Below, one piece after another: positions 18,523-27,407 of a stretch of DNA of 64,000 nucleotides. Made by a program: the position numbers and the translations under genes. The stretch covers positions 682,001-746,000 of the forward strand of contig NZ_CP080997.1 in assembly GCF_019645815.1 (NCBI RefSeq), read 5' to 3'. Under the pieces are notes generated by a model that was not told the origin of the DNA, made no database searches, and was given only the letters and a program-made list of their open reading frames with translations. How positions within the stretch are numbered: the first letter of the stretch is position 1; each line of letters starts with the position of its first letter. This DNA comes from Mycolicibacter heraklionensis. GTDB taxonomy: Bacteria > Actinomycetota > Actinomycetes > Mycobacteriales > Mycobacteriaceae.

Positions 18523-18608
18523 ACCGGCTCGAACAGCCGGCGGCCCGAGGCTATTCCGTCGATCATTTAGAGGAAACATAGGGGTCCAAAGTCCTCTAGC
18601 GGACTAAG

Positions 18609-18627
18609 GCTGGTAAGGCTAACCTTC
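18609..18627. promoter_or_regulatory. IdeR iron-box-like site
   Basis: GCTGGTAAGGCTAACCTTC matches 13 of 19 positions of the mycobacterial iron box TTAGGTTAGGCTAACCTAA, including the uninterrupted GGCTAACCT. It ends 5 bp before the methyltransferase ATG, where a bound repressor would block transcription. Confidence 0.5.
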
Positions 18628-18632
18628 GTTGC

Positions 18633-19418
18633 ATGAGCCTGCCGATGCCTGACCGCAAGACCGCTGATCTGCCCGGCCACTGGCTGTTCGCCCGGCTGGG
18701 CAAACGCGTGCTGCGCCCCGGCGGGCTGGGTCTGACCCACCGGATGCTGGCCGATGCGCAGCTGACCGGCGCCGACGTCGTGGAACTCGCGCCCGGCATG
18801 GGGCGCACCGCGAAAGAGATCCTGCAGAGCGGCCCCGGCACTTACACCGGTGTCGAGGCCGATGAGAACGCCGCCGGCGTGGTCCGCTCGGTGGTTGGCG
18901 AACGGGGCCGGGTGGTCACCGGCGAGGCGTCGAAGACCGGACTGGATGCTGCCAGCGCCGACGTCGTCATCGGCGAAGCGATGCTGACCATGCAGACCAA
19001 TGCGCACAAGGCCGAGATCATCGGGGAGGCCTTCCGAGTGCTGCGGCCGGGCGGCCGCTACGCCATTCACGAGATGGTGCTGCAGCCCGCCGACGTGCCC
19101 GAGGCCGTCAAGGAGGAGGTCCGCACCGCGCTGGCCCGCTCTATCAAGGTCAACGCCCGGCCGTTGACCGCCGCGGAATGGACCGAGCTGCTCACCGAGG
19201 CCGGGTTCACCGTGGAGAAGATCTCCTACGCGCCGATGGCGCTGTTGGAGCCGCACCGGTTGATCGCCGACGAGGGCCTGTTCGGGGCGCTGCGGTTCGT
19301 GTTCAACGTGCTGCGCGATTCCGACGCGCGAGCGCGGGTGCTCAACATGCGCGCGACGTTCCGTCGCCACCGCAACAACATGGCCGCTATCGAGGTGATT
19401 GCTGCCAAGCCGGCCTGA
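18633..19418 (+). CDS. SAM-dependent methyltransferase, possibly iron-regulated
   Basis: 261 aa. Motif I is DVVELAPGMGRTAKEILQSG, motif II GVEADENAAGVV, and post-motif III AFRVLRPGGRYAIHEMVL. The C-terminal half has VKVNARPLTAAEWTELLTEA-type content (ARPLTAAEW ... AGFTVEKI) of the UbiE/small-molecule group. Substrate unknown. The ATG is immediately preceded by the iron-box-like site, suggesting repression by IdeR when iron is plentiful. Confidence 0.85.
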   Translation: MSLPMPDRKTADLPGHWLFARLGKRVLRPGGLGLTHRMLADAQLTGADVVELAPGMGRTAKEILQSGPGTYTGVEADENAAGVVRSVVGERGRVVTGEASKTGLDAASADVVIGEAMLTMQTNAHKAEIIGEAFRVLRPGGRYAIHEMVLQPADVPEAVKEEVRTALARSIKVNARPLTAAEWTELLTEAGFTVEKISYAPMALLEPHRLIADEGLFGALRFVFNVLRDSDARARVLNMRATFRRHRNNMAAIEVIAAKPA

Positions 19419-19439
19419 CCGGCTTGCCATGATGGACAG

Positions 19440-19916
19440 GTGACAACCCGCGACCGCGACGATTCGGGCCGCCCGCGTAACGCCCGCCCGCGTGATCGGC
19501 TGGGCCGGCCGCTGCCCCGCGGCAGCCAGGGCGGGGTCGAGGGTGTGCCCGACGACCTCGACCTGCCGCCGGCCCAGATGCTCGCCTACGCGCAGCTGTT
19601 GCTGGACGACGGGCTGGCGTTCAACGCCCACGAGGTACTGGAAGCCGCCTGGAAGCATCGGCCTGCTGCCGAGCGTGAGCTGTGGCAGGGCTTGGCGCAG
19701 CTGGCCGTCGGCGTCACCCACGTCCAGCGCGGCAATGTCGCCGGCGCGGTCAGTCTGTTGCGCCGCGGCGCCGACCATCTGGCGACGGTGCGGCCCCCGG
19801 CCCCGTACGGGATCGATCTCGCCGGATTGCTGGGCTTCGCCACGCATTTGGCCGACGACCTGGCGGCCGGAGTCGAGATCGCCCCGCAACGGCTGCATCC
19901 GCGGCTGGTCGCGTGA
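19440..19916 (+). CDS. DUF309-domain protein
   Basis: 158 aa from GTG. After a roughly 40-residue basic N-terminus the DUF309 domain shows FNAHEVLEAAWKHRP and ELWQGLAQLAVGVTHVQRGN, a helical bundle with conserved His/Glu. Function unknown. Its last bases overlap the start of galT (19913), so it is translationally coupled to the Leloir genes. Confidence 0.82.
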   Translation: MTTRDRDDSGRPRNARPRDRLGRPLPRGSQGGVEGVPDDLDLPPAQMLAYAQLLLDDGLAFNAHEVLEAAWKHRPAAERELWQGLAQLAVGVTHVQRGNVAGAVSLLRRGADHLATVRPPAPYGIDLAGLLGFATHLADDLAAGVEIAPQRLHPRLVA

Positions 19917-20995
19917 GCGCCCCGATCCGCTGGACGCTGGCCGACGGCCGCGTCCTCCTGTTCTTCGCCCTGCCCGGTCACACCCCGGCCCCGGCGCCCG
20001 ATCGTCGGCCGCTCTCGCCGCGGGACCCCGAGTCGTCGCAGTTGCGTTTCGACCGCACCACCGGTCAGTGGGTGATCATCGCCGCGCAACGCCAGGACCG
20101 CACCTACAAACCTCCCGCCGAGGCCTGCCCGCTGTGCCCGGGGCCGAGCGGTGAGACCAGTGAGGTGCCGGCGGCCGACTACGACGTCGTGGTCTTCGAG
20201 AACCGGTTCCCCAGTCTGGCCGGGGCCGGCGCGACGGTCACCACACCGCCGGACGGTGCCGAGTTCGTCTCCGCACCGGGCAACGGCCGCTGCGAGGTGA
20301 TCTGCTTCTCCGCCGACCACACCGGTTCGTTCGCCGACCTGCCGGCCGCGCACGCCCTGCTGGTGGTGCAGGCATGGCGGCACCGCACCGCTGAGCTGTT
20401 GGCCCGGCCGGGCGTCGAGCAGGTGTTCTGCTTCGAGAACCGCGGCGAGGAGATCGGTGTGACGCTGGCCCACCCGCACGGCCAGATCTACGGCTACCCC
20501 TACCTGACCCCGCGCACCGCCGCGATGCTCACCCAAGCGCGTGCGCATCGAGTTGCGCACGGCACCAACCTGTTCGCCGACCTGCTGGCCGCCGAGCGTG
20601 CCGAGGGTGCCCGGATCGTGGCGCAGACCGCACACTTCACCGCGTTCGTGCCGTTCGCGGCGCGCTGGCCGGTGGAGGTGCACCTGTATCCCAATCGGTG
20701 GGTGCACAACCTGACCGACCTGACCGACGACGAGCTCGACGACTTCGCGGCCGTCTACCGAAACCTGTTGGGCCGCTTCGATCGCATTTACGATACCCCG
20801 CTGCCCTATATGGCCGCGCTGCACCAGTACCGCGGCGACGGCGCGCAGGCCGACGGCTATTTTCACGTCGAGCTGATGTCGATCAGACGCAGCGCCACCA
20901 AGCTGAAATATCTGGCGGCCTCGGAGTCGGCGATGGACGCGTTCATCGCCGACGTCACCCCGGAGTCCGTGGCCGCTAGGCTGCGTGAGCTGTGA
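19913..20995 (+). CDS. galT: Galactose-1-phosphate uridylyltransferase
   Basis: 360 aa from GTG at 19913. Zinc and nucleotide signatures ACPLCPG and [12 protein letters not shown], and the active-site HPHGQ in [14 protein letters not shown]. The C-terminal half has [14 protein letters not shown] and GYFHVELM. It transfers UMP between UDP-glucose and galactose-1-phosphate in the Leloir pathway. Here the gene is intact, whereas M. tuberculosis carries it as two pieces (galTa/galTb). It overlaps galK by 4 bp. Confidence 0.95.
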   Translation: MSAPIRWTLADGRVLLFFALPGHTPAPAPDRRPLSPRDPESSQLRFDRTTGQWVIIAAQRQDRTYKPPAEACPLCPGPSGETSEVPAADYDVVVFENRFPSLAGAGATVTTPPDGAEFVSAPGNGRCEVICFSADHTGSFADLPAAHALLVVQAWRHRTAELLARPGVEQVFCFENRGEEIGVTLAHPHGQIYGYPYLTPRTAAMLTQARAHRVAHGTNLFADLLAAERAEGARIVAQTAHFTAFVPFAARWPVEVHLYPNRWVHNLTDLTDDELDDFAAVYRNLLGRFDRIYDTPLPYMAALHQYRGDGAQADGYFHVELMSIRRSATKLKYLAASESAMDAFIADVTPESVAARLREL

Positions 20996-22071
20996 TCACC
21001 TACTCCGCGCCGGGCCGGGTCAACCTGATCGGCGAACACACCGACTACAACGGCGGTTTCGCGCTGCCGATCGCGTTGCCGCAACGCACCAGCGTCACCT
21101 TCACTCCGGCCGAGACCGACACGCTCACCGTGCGCAGCGACCGCGCCGACGCACCGGTTCAGATTCCGCTGAACACCGCGCCTGGCCAGACCACCGGCTG
21201 GGGCGCGTATGCCGCCGGGGTGATCTGGGCGCTGCGCGACAGCGGGTTTGCAGTGCCCGGCGGAACCATGGATATCCGCAGCGACGTGCCGATCGGCTCG
21301 GGCCTGTCGTCGTCGGCAGCCCTGGAATGCGCGGTGCTCGGCGCCCTGGCCTCGGCGGCCGGCCTGGATATCGATCGGATCGAGCAGGCCCGAATCGGCC
21401 AGCGTGCCGAAAACGACTATGTCGGCGCCCCAACGGGTTTGCTGGACCAGCTGTCATCGCTGTTCGGGGAGGTGTCCAGCGCGCTGCTGATCGACTTCCG
21501 GGACGTCGCCGTGCACCCGGTGCCGTTCGACCCGGACGCTTCCGGAGTGACCCTGCTGCTACTCGACTCCGGTCAGCGGCACGGCCACGTCGACGGCGAA
21601 TACGCCGCCCGGCGCGCATCGTGTGAGCGAGCCGCCGCCGCATTGGGGGTCTCTTCGCTGCGCGAGGTCCAGCACCGCGGTGTTGCGGCGCTGGATGTGC
21701 TTACCGACCCGGTCGATGCCCGGCGCGCTCGGCACGTGCTGACCGAGAATGAGCGGGTGCTGGATTTCGTTGCGGCCTGCGCCGAGCTGGACTTCGCCGC
21801 TGCCGGAGCGTTGTTCACCGCCTCGCACGCTTCGATGCGCGACGACTTCGAGATCACCACCGAGCACATCGACCTGATCGCTGACAGTGCGGTGGCTGCC
21901 GGCGCGCTCGGGGCGCGGATGACCGGCGGCGGGTTCGGCGGTTGCGTGATCGCACTGGTACCGGCCGAACTCACGTTGAAGGTGGGCGACGCGGTGTGCG
22001 CCGCGGCGACGGGAGCCGGATACGCCGAGCCGGAGGTGAGCCGGGTGTATGCGGCGGCTGGGGCGGGATAG
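20992..22071 (+). CDS. galK: Galactokinase
   Basis: 359 aa from GTG at 20992. GHMP kinase: N-terminal [23 protein letters not shown] loop [13 protein letters not shown], and C-terminal [16 protein letters not shown]. It phosphorylates galactose. The ATGA-type overlap with galT and DUF309–galT overlap show a three-gene operon. Confidence 0.95.
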   Translation: MITYSAPGRVNLIGEHTDYNGGFALPIALPQRTSVTFTPAETDTLTVRSDRADAPVQIPLNTAPGQTTGWGAYAAGVIWALRDSGFAVPGGTMDIRSDVPIGSGLSSSAALECAVLGALASAAGLDIDRIEQARIGQRAENDYVGAPTGLLDQLSSLFGEVSSALLIDFRDVAVHPVPFDPDASGVTLLLLDSGQRHGHVDGEYAARRASCERAAAALGVSSLREVQHRGVAALDVLTDPVDARRARHVLTENERVLDFVAACAELDFAAAGALFTASHASMRDDFEITTEHIDLIADSAVAAGALGARMTGGGFGGCVIALVPAELTLKVGDAVCAAATGAGYAEPEVSRVYAAAGAG

Positions 22072-22073
22072 TC

Positions 22074-23252
22074 TCAGATCCCGTAATCGGGCAGGTCGAA
22101 ATCATCGCGCACGGTGCCGGCGAACAGGTTTGTCAGCATCCGGAGATTCATCGCCCGCAGCGTCAGGTTGCGAAACCACAGGCCGAAACGTGTTCGGGTG
22201 GCAAAGAATCCGAGCAGCTGTGTAGCGGTGGACTGTTTGGCCTCGATCAACGGGCGCAGTCGTGCTTCGTAGGCGTCGAATGCGCGCAAGTGGTCGCCGG
22301 CGGCGCGGTGCAGCTCCCCGGCCAGCACGTAGGCTTCGGTGATCGCCAGGCCGGTGCCCTCGCCGCCGAGCAGGGAGATGCATCCGGCGGCGTCGCCGAT
22401 CAACAGCACCCGGCCCCGCGACCAGTGGTTCATCCGAACCTGACTGACCACGTCGAAGTACAGGCCGTCTCCCTGGCTACTGTCCTGGCTGTCTACGGCC
22501 GCCAGCAGCTGCGGGCATTCCCAGCCGGCATCGGCGAACCGGTTGTGCAACTGGGCTTTCGGGCTTGAAATTTCAGGGGAGGCGTCGCGAAACACGAACA
22601 GAGCCAGGGTGCGGTCTTCACGCAGCGCGACCCGTGACACCTGCCGGCCGGGTACCGCGTATGTCACATAGACCAGCTCGTCCCGGGGCCGATAACCCTC
22701 GACGACGGCGGCGGCGACCTTGCAGCCGAGGTAGTGCTCGAAGTCGGCGTCCGGACCGAACACCAACCGGCGCACGTTGGAGTGCAGACCGTCGGCGCCG
22801 ATCACCAGGTCGAACTCGCGCGGTCCGGCGTGGCCGAAGGTGAGCCGGACGCTGTTGTCGTCTTGGTCGATGGCGGTGATGCTGTCGCCGTAGATCATCT
22901 CGACATCGTTGACGATGGTGTCGTGAATGGTGGCTGCCAGGTCGCCGCGCGGCAGGCTGGTGAAGTCGTCGCCGAGCAGATTCCGAAAGATGTTGGTGTC
23001 CAACGCCGCCACAACCTGGCCATGATCGCCGACCGATCGGACGGACTCGATCTGGTAGCCCTTGTCCAGGATCTGGGCTTCGAGGCCCATCCGCTGAGCC
23101 ACGGTGTAGCCGACGCCCCAGAAGTCGATCATGTAGCCGCCGGACCGGAAGGCCGGCGCGTGCTCGATCACGGTCGGGGTGTGGCCGGTGCGGTGCAGCC
23201 AGTACGCGAGCGCCGTCCCGGCTACCCCTGCACCGCTGATCGCGATCCGCAT
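22074..23252 (-). CDS. FAD-dependent aromatic-hydroxylase-type oxidoreductase
   Basis: 392 aa. PHBH-type flavoprotein monooxygenase: AISGAGVAGTALAYWLHRTG at the start, DG motif VIGADGLHSNVRRLVFG, and GD motif VLLIGDAAGCISLLGGEGTG. Substrate unknown. Convergent with galK (2-bp gap) and 4 bp downstream of the large membrane protein gene on the same strand, so probably in its operon. Confidence 0.88.
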   Translation of the reverse strand: MRIAISGAGVAGTALAYWLHRTGHTPTVIEHAPAFRSGGYMIDFWGVGYTVAQRMGLEAQILDKGYQIESVRSVGDHGQVVAALDTNIFRNLLGDDFTSLPRGDLAATIHDTIVNDVEMIYGDSITAIDQDDNSVRLTFGHAGPREFDLVIGADGLHSNVRRLVFGPDADFEHYLGCKVAAAVVEGYRPRDELVYVTYAVPGRQVSRVALREDRTLALFVFRDASPEISSPKAQLHNRFADAGWECPQLLAAVDSQDSSQGDGLYFDVVSQVRMNHWSRGRVLLIGDAAGCISLLGGEGTGLAITEAYVLAGELHRAAGDHLRAFDAYEARLRPLIEAKQSTATQLLGFFATRTRFGLWFRNLTLRAMNLRMLTNLFAGTVRDDFDLPDYGI

Positions 23253-23256
23253 CGGC

Positions 23257-25623
23257 TCAGATCATTTCGTTCTCGGTCAGCCATCGCATCACCGGCCAGC
23301 CGATGAACACCGGCAGCCAGCAGGTCAGTACCCGGTAGAGCAGCACCGAGGGGACCGCCAGCGCGGCGGGCACACCGAACGCGGCCAGCCCACCGATCAG
23401 GGCGGCTTCGACGGCACCCACCCCGCCGGGCGTCGGCGCGGCGGAGGCCAACGTGCCGCCCACCATGGTTACCACCGTGACGGTGACAAATGACGTGTTG
23501 CCGCCGAAGGCCTCCACGCTGGCCCACAGTGCCAGCGCCGCCCCCAGCGTGGTGCCCGCCGCGCCCAACACGATCAACGCCAGCCGCTTGGGTTCGCGGG
23601 CCAGGTCCACCAGGTCTCCGGTGACTTCCTTGAGGCGTGGCCGCAGCGCGGTGGTCAACCACCGGCGCAGGTTGGGCACCAGCAGCACAATGCCGGCCAG
23701 GCCGAGCGCCACCCCGGCGATCAGGTACAGCATGGTCGCGCCGGGCACGAAGTGGGACAGGTCCGTCGAGGCGCCCGCAGCGGTGGTGAAGACGACCAGC
23801 AGGATCACGTGCACGATCACCTGTACCGACTGCTGCAGCGCGACCGCGGCGGTCGCGCGCAAGGTGCTCAGCCCGCCCTTCTGCAGGAACCGGGTGCTCA
23901 ACGCCAAGCCGCCGACGCCGGCAGGGGTGGTGGTGGCCGCAAAGGTGTTGGCCACCTGCATGATCGCCAGATTTCGGAAGCTGACCAAGCCGTTAGCGCA
24001 GGCCCACAGGGCGCCCGCGGCGCCGACATAGGTCAGCGACGAGACGATCAGCCCGACCATCGCCCACCACCAGTTCGCCTGCCGCAGTTGGGAGAAGAAC
24101 GTGGGCACCTGGCTGATGAAGGGATAGGCCACATACACCAGGGCCACCAGCAGGATCAGCTGGATCAGCTGACTGCGGGTGAACCGGGTGATGGTCTTGG
24201 TCTGGATCTGATCGGTGTTGGTCTGACGCTTGACCTCCTCGCGGGCGGCGGCGATCACCGTGCCGACCTCGGGGACCGCACTGCGAAGGCGGGCGGGCAC
24301 CGCCGATTTGGTGAGGCGTCGCGAGGCGGCCAGCACCGCGGTGCGGCCGAAGTACTCGATCGCCGCGTCCACCGCTGCGGCCGCGTCGTAGAGCGATGAC
24401 GTCGTCACCAGCAACTGGGCGATATCGGATTGCAGCTGGGTGTCGGTGGCGCCGTACTCGGCGTTGCCGAAACCCCCGAACAGCACCTGGCCGTCGTCGA
24501 CGGTCATCTCCTTGCTGCGCAGGTCGCCGTGCGAGATCTGCTGATCGTGCAGGCGCCGCAGGGATTCCCACGGCTTGGCCACCGGCGTGGCGGCGGTGCA
24601 GTCGGCGATCGGGGTGCCCCGGGGCGGCGTGTGCGCATACAGAGTCCAGCCCCGGTCGAGGGAGGCGACCGCGACGGTGTTGGTGTTGGCCAACCCGGCA
24701 TCGGCGATGGAGATCGCCATCAGTGCGCGATGCTCCACCGCGCGGTGCAGCGAGGCGTGCAGCGGCGCGGTCTCGGTGGTGCGCAACCGGAACTTGCGCC
24801 AGAGCTGTCGTAGCGCGCCGCCGCTGCGCTGGTTGGGGCCGTACAACTCGATGATCACCGGGTGGTCGCCGACGGTGGACAGCACCAGCGGGCCGGGACC
24901 GGCCGGCCGGATGACGGCGAGCTCGGACACGGTGTGACCGCGGCGGGCCAGGGTGCGGACGGTGCCGTCCAGCGGCACCTCCAGCGCGGGCGTGCCGACG
25001 ATCAGGATCACCAAAGCCCCGACGAACCACCCGACGGCCAGCCCCAGCAGCGAGCGGGCCGGCACGATCGCGCTGACCACCAGATGGATCGGCACGAACG
25101 CCAGCAGCAGCGCCCACCACCAGCGTCGCCAGCGGGCCGGCAGCCAGGGGCCGGACACGGTGAGCATCGCGGCGAGCATGGCGATCCACCGCGGGTCGTC
25201 CAGGAACTGCGCCAGCGTGGTGGCCAGTCGATCGGAGAGGTCGAAATGCCAGTTCGGCGCGGCCATGCCGGTGCTGCGGATCGACAGGGACACCACTGCG
25301 AGCAGGCCGGCCACGGCATAGGCTCCGAGCAGCTTCCATTGCTGGGAGACCACCAGTCCGATCAGGATCGCGAACGGCAACGCCAGGATCGCGACGCCGT
25401 AGGCGAGGTAGACCATGTTGGCGTGGGCGGGGGAGAGCACTCCGACGATCTGGGATACCGACCGCTCGAGCGCCACCCATTCATAACGGGTGACCAGCGA
25501 GCTGGTGATGACGGTCGCGAGGAAGAGGGTGGCCAGCACCAGACGCAGAATGTCGTTGGTGCGTCGGGTCAGCGGCTGCAGCAGGTTGCCGGTGACGGCG
25601 ACGTCGCGCCCCTCAACTCGCAT
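23257..25623 (-). CDS. Large membrane protein: N-terminal spans, kinase-like module, C-terminal LPG-synthase/AglD-type flippase domain
   Basis: 788 aa. Residues 25–230 hold about six membrane spans. Residues 245–440 are a soluble, kinase-like region with HGDLRSKEMTVDDGQVLFGG resembling the HGDLxxxN catalytic loop, but the Asn position is Glu and the DFG-like Asp is Gly, so a pseudokinase is likely. Residues 490–788 carry eight spans with PAGVGGLALSTRFLQKGG and the PTPGGVGAVEAALIGG signature of the UPF0104 / lysylphosphatidylglycerol synthase transmembrane family. A lipid-flipping or glycan-transport role is inferred. Confidence 0.8.
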   Translation of the reverse strand: MRVEGRDVAVTGNLLQPLTRRTNDILRLVLATLFLATVITSSLVTRYEWVALERSVSQIVGVLSPAHANMVYLAYGVAILALPFAILIGLVVSQQWKLLGAYAVAGLLAVVSLSIRSTGMAAPNWHFDLSDRLATTLAQFLDDPRWIAMLAAMLTVSGPWLPARWRRWWWALLLAFVPIHLVVSAIVPARSLLGLAVGWFVGALVILIVGTPALEVPLDGTVRTLARRGHTVSELAVIRPAGPGPLVLSTVGDHPVIIELYGPNQRSGGALRQLWRKFRLRTTETAPLHASLHRAVEHRALMAISIADAGLANTNTVAVASLDRGWTLYAHTPPRGTPIADCTAATPVAKPWESLRRLHDQQISHGDLRSKEMTVDDGQVLFGGFGNAEYGATDTQLQSDIAQLLVTTSSLYDAAAAVDAAIEYFGRTAVLAASRRLTKSAVPARLRSAVPEVGTVIAAAREEVKRQTNTDQIQTKTITRFTRSQLIQLILLVALVYVAYPFISQVPTFFSQLRQANWWWAMVGLIVSSLTYVGAAGALWACANGLVSFRNLAIMQVANTFAATTTPAGVGGLALSTRFLQKGGLSTLRATAAVALQQSVQVIVHVILLVVFTTAAGASTDLSHFVPGATMLYLIAGVALGLAGIVLLVPNLRRWLTTALRPRLKEVTGDLVDLAREPKRLALIVLGAAGTTLGAALALWASVEAFGGNTSFVTVTVVTMVGGTLASAAPTPGGVGAVEAALIGGLAAFGVPAALAVPSVLLYRVLTCWLPVFIGWPVMRWLTENEMI

Positions 25624-25839
25624 GATCTCTTTCGGTCCGTCTCATGCCGCATCGCGTGGCGGCTCGCCACAACTTAACCGGTGAGCTGCGGTATCACGAT
25701 GGTTTGCCGGTGACATGGGGGCCGCGTCGGCCCGGGTGAGTCCCATGCGCCACACCCGTCACCGCCGGGCGCCGGTATGAGGTGTGCCCGGCTTGCAGCG
25801 ACAACCGTTCGGGAGGAGCCGATCCGCCCTTGTCGCGGA

Positions 25840-26715
25840 TCAGAGCGGGTAGCTGACCCCGGTCATCTTCTCCGACTCCTCCCACAGCCGGAGCCACAGC
25901 CGCCGATCCTTCGACAGCTTGTTCGACGGGCACGGTCCCATCGGGCCGCGGGACTGGTTCAGCTTGGTGGGCCCCCAGTAGATGTCCGGGTCGGCGTCAG
26001 GGGTCACGGCGGCGAACACGATCGACTCGGCGGCCCGCTCGGGCGGCTGGCCGATCAGCGCCAGGGAGTATTTGGTGACCAGACCGGGCAGGCTCTTGTC
26101 GCTGTCGAACAGTTCGGTGCCCGACACCCCGGGATGCACGGCGTAGGAGCGCAGCGGCGAGCCGGCCGCGACCAGCCGCCGCTGCAGCTCGCGGGCGAAC
26201 ATCAGGTTGGCCAGCTTGGACTGCGCGTAGGCCAGGTTGCGCTGGTAGGGACGGTGCTCATAGTTGAGGTCGTCGACCCAGAACTTAGGGGTCTGCTTGT
26301 GCGCGATGCTCGACACCGTCACCACCCGGTCGCTGATCCGGTCCAGCAGCAGGCCGGTCAGCGCGAAGTGGCCCAGGTGGTTGACCCCGAACTGCGTCTC
26401 GAAGCCGTCCACGGTGCGCCGCATGGGGATGTTCATGATCCCGGCGTTGTTGACCAGCACGTCGAAACCGCCCTGCTGCGCGGCGAAATCGCGCACCGAC
26501 GCCAGGCTGCCCAGGTCCAGCGCCGCCACCCGGACGTCGCCGTCGATTCCCTCGGCGATCTCCTGGGCCTTGGCGGTGTTGCGACAGGCCATCACCACGC
26601 TGGCGCCCTTGGCGGCCAGGGTGCGGGTGACGACCTCACCCAGACCACCGTTGGCTCCGGTCACCACAAAACTGCGGCCGGACTGATCGGGAGTGTCCGC
26701 GATTGAAAAAGACAT
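25840..26715 (-). CDS. SDR-family oxidoreductase (retinol-dehydrogenase/WW-domain-oxidoreductase type)
   Basis: 291 aa from ATG at 26715. SFVVTGANGGLGEVVTRTLA (TGxxxGxG), DVLVNNAGIM, VVTVSSIAHK and YAQSKLAN (YxxxK). The C-terminal extension (QSRGPMGPCPSNKLSKDRRL) is as in the mycobacterial group that acts on lipophilic alcohols. The substrate cannot be told. 215 bp between its stop and the upstream membrane gene hold only a GATCCGC/GCGGATC hairpin (25818–25838). Confidence 0.88.
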   Translation of the reverse strand: MSFSIADTPDQSGRSFVVTGANGGLGEVVTRTLAAKGASVVMACRNTAKAQEIAEGIDGDVRVAALDLGSLASVRDFAAQQGGFDVLVNNAGIMNIPMRRTVDGFETQFGVNHLGHFALTGLLLDRISDRVVTVSSIAHKQTPKFWVDDLNYEHRPYQRNLAYAQSKLANLMFARELQRRLVAAGSPLRSYAVHPGVSGTELFDSDKSLPGLVTKYSLALIGQPPERAAESIVFAAVTPDADPDIYWGPTKLNQSRGPMGPCPSNKLSKDRRLWLRLWEESEKMTGVSYPL

Positions 26716-26742
26716 GCTGGTCACCGTACCTGCCGGTGGCGT

Positions 26743-27045
26743 TCAAGCCAGGCGCAGTAGCTGGGTGACGACAACTAGCGGGATGACGACGAGGGCGATC
26801 GTCAGGGGCGTCGCCAGGTAGCCGACGAGGATGCCCAGGCCAACCTGAGCGGTTTTGACGCCACCGGTCTGCCACATGAAAAAGCCGGTGGGCACCAGGA
26901 TCAGGGTCGCGACGCCCAACAGGTACAGCTGGGCGAGCCAAAAAGGAACCAACACCCACGTCGCGGTCTCGACGATCGCTATTGTCCCCAGCGCGGCGAC
27001 GAAACCGTACGGACCGTAGCGATCTTCGGCGGGCGGGGCGCTCAT
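26743..27045 (-). CDS. Small membrane protein, three to four spans
   Basis: 100 aa; hydrophobic segments at about 12–28, 32–55 and 68–96. No family recognised. Its ATG overlaps the TGA of the upstream gene (27042–27386), so the two are made together and may form a complex. They follow the Rv3899c-like gene on the same strand. Confidence 0.7.
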   Translation of the reverse strand: MSAPPAEDRYGPYGFVAALGTIAIVETATWVLVPFWLAQLYLLGVATLILVPTGFFMWQTGGVKTAQVGLGILVGYLATPLTIALVVIPLVVVTQLLRLA

Positions 27046-27386
27046 GCGGTGAGCATTGGTAGAAAAATCAGGGCGTATGACAAGCCGACGGCGGCGGCGG
27101 CCAGGCCGGCTCCCCCAAGGGCCAATCCCAGGCTGCGCCGACGCGGTGACTCAGCGCGCAGCAGCCTCGCGCCGATCAGCAGCGATGCGACAGTGGTGAT
27201 GATGACCGTGGCCACGATCAAGAGGGAATACCCGGCATCGCTGTTGGTCGGAAAATGACCCAGTAGCCAGCCGACGCCCAATGCTGCTGCGAACACGACT
27301 TGGACGACGAGCGGTGCTGCCCATGTCGCGGTCTTCCACACGTCGGGGCCGCTGTCGCGGATGCGGGCCAGCGTTGCAATCGGCAT
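27042..27386 (-). CDS. Small membrane protein, three spans
   Basis: 114 aa from ATG at 27386 (MPIATLARIRDSGPDVWKTA). Spans at about 22–42, 52–72 and 88–110. No family recognised. It lies 21 bp downstream of the Rv3899c-like gene and overlaps the next small membrane gene by 4 bp. Confidence 0.7.
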   Translation of the reverse strand: MPIATLARIRDSGPDVWKTATWAAPLVVQVVFAAALGVGWLLGHFPTNSDAGYSLLIVATVIITTVASLLIGARLLRAESPRRRSLGLALGGAGLAAAAVGLSYALIFLPMLTA

Positions 27387-27407
27387 GGATCTAGGTCCTT
27401 TCACTGG

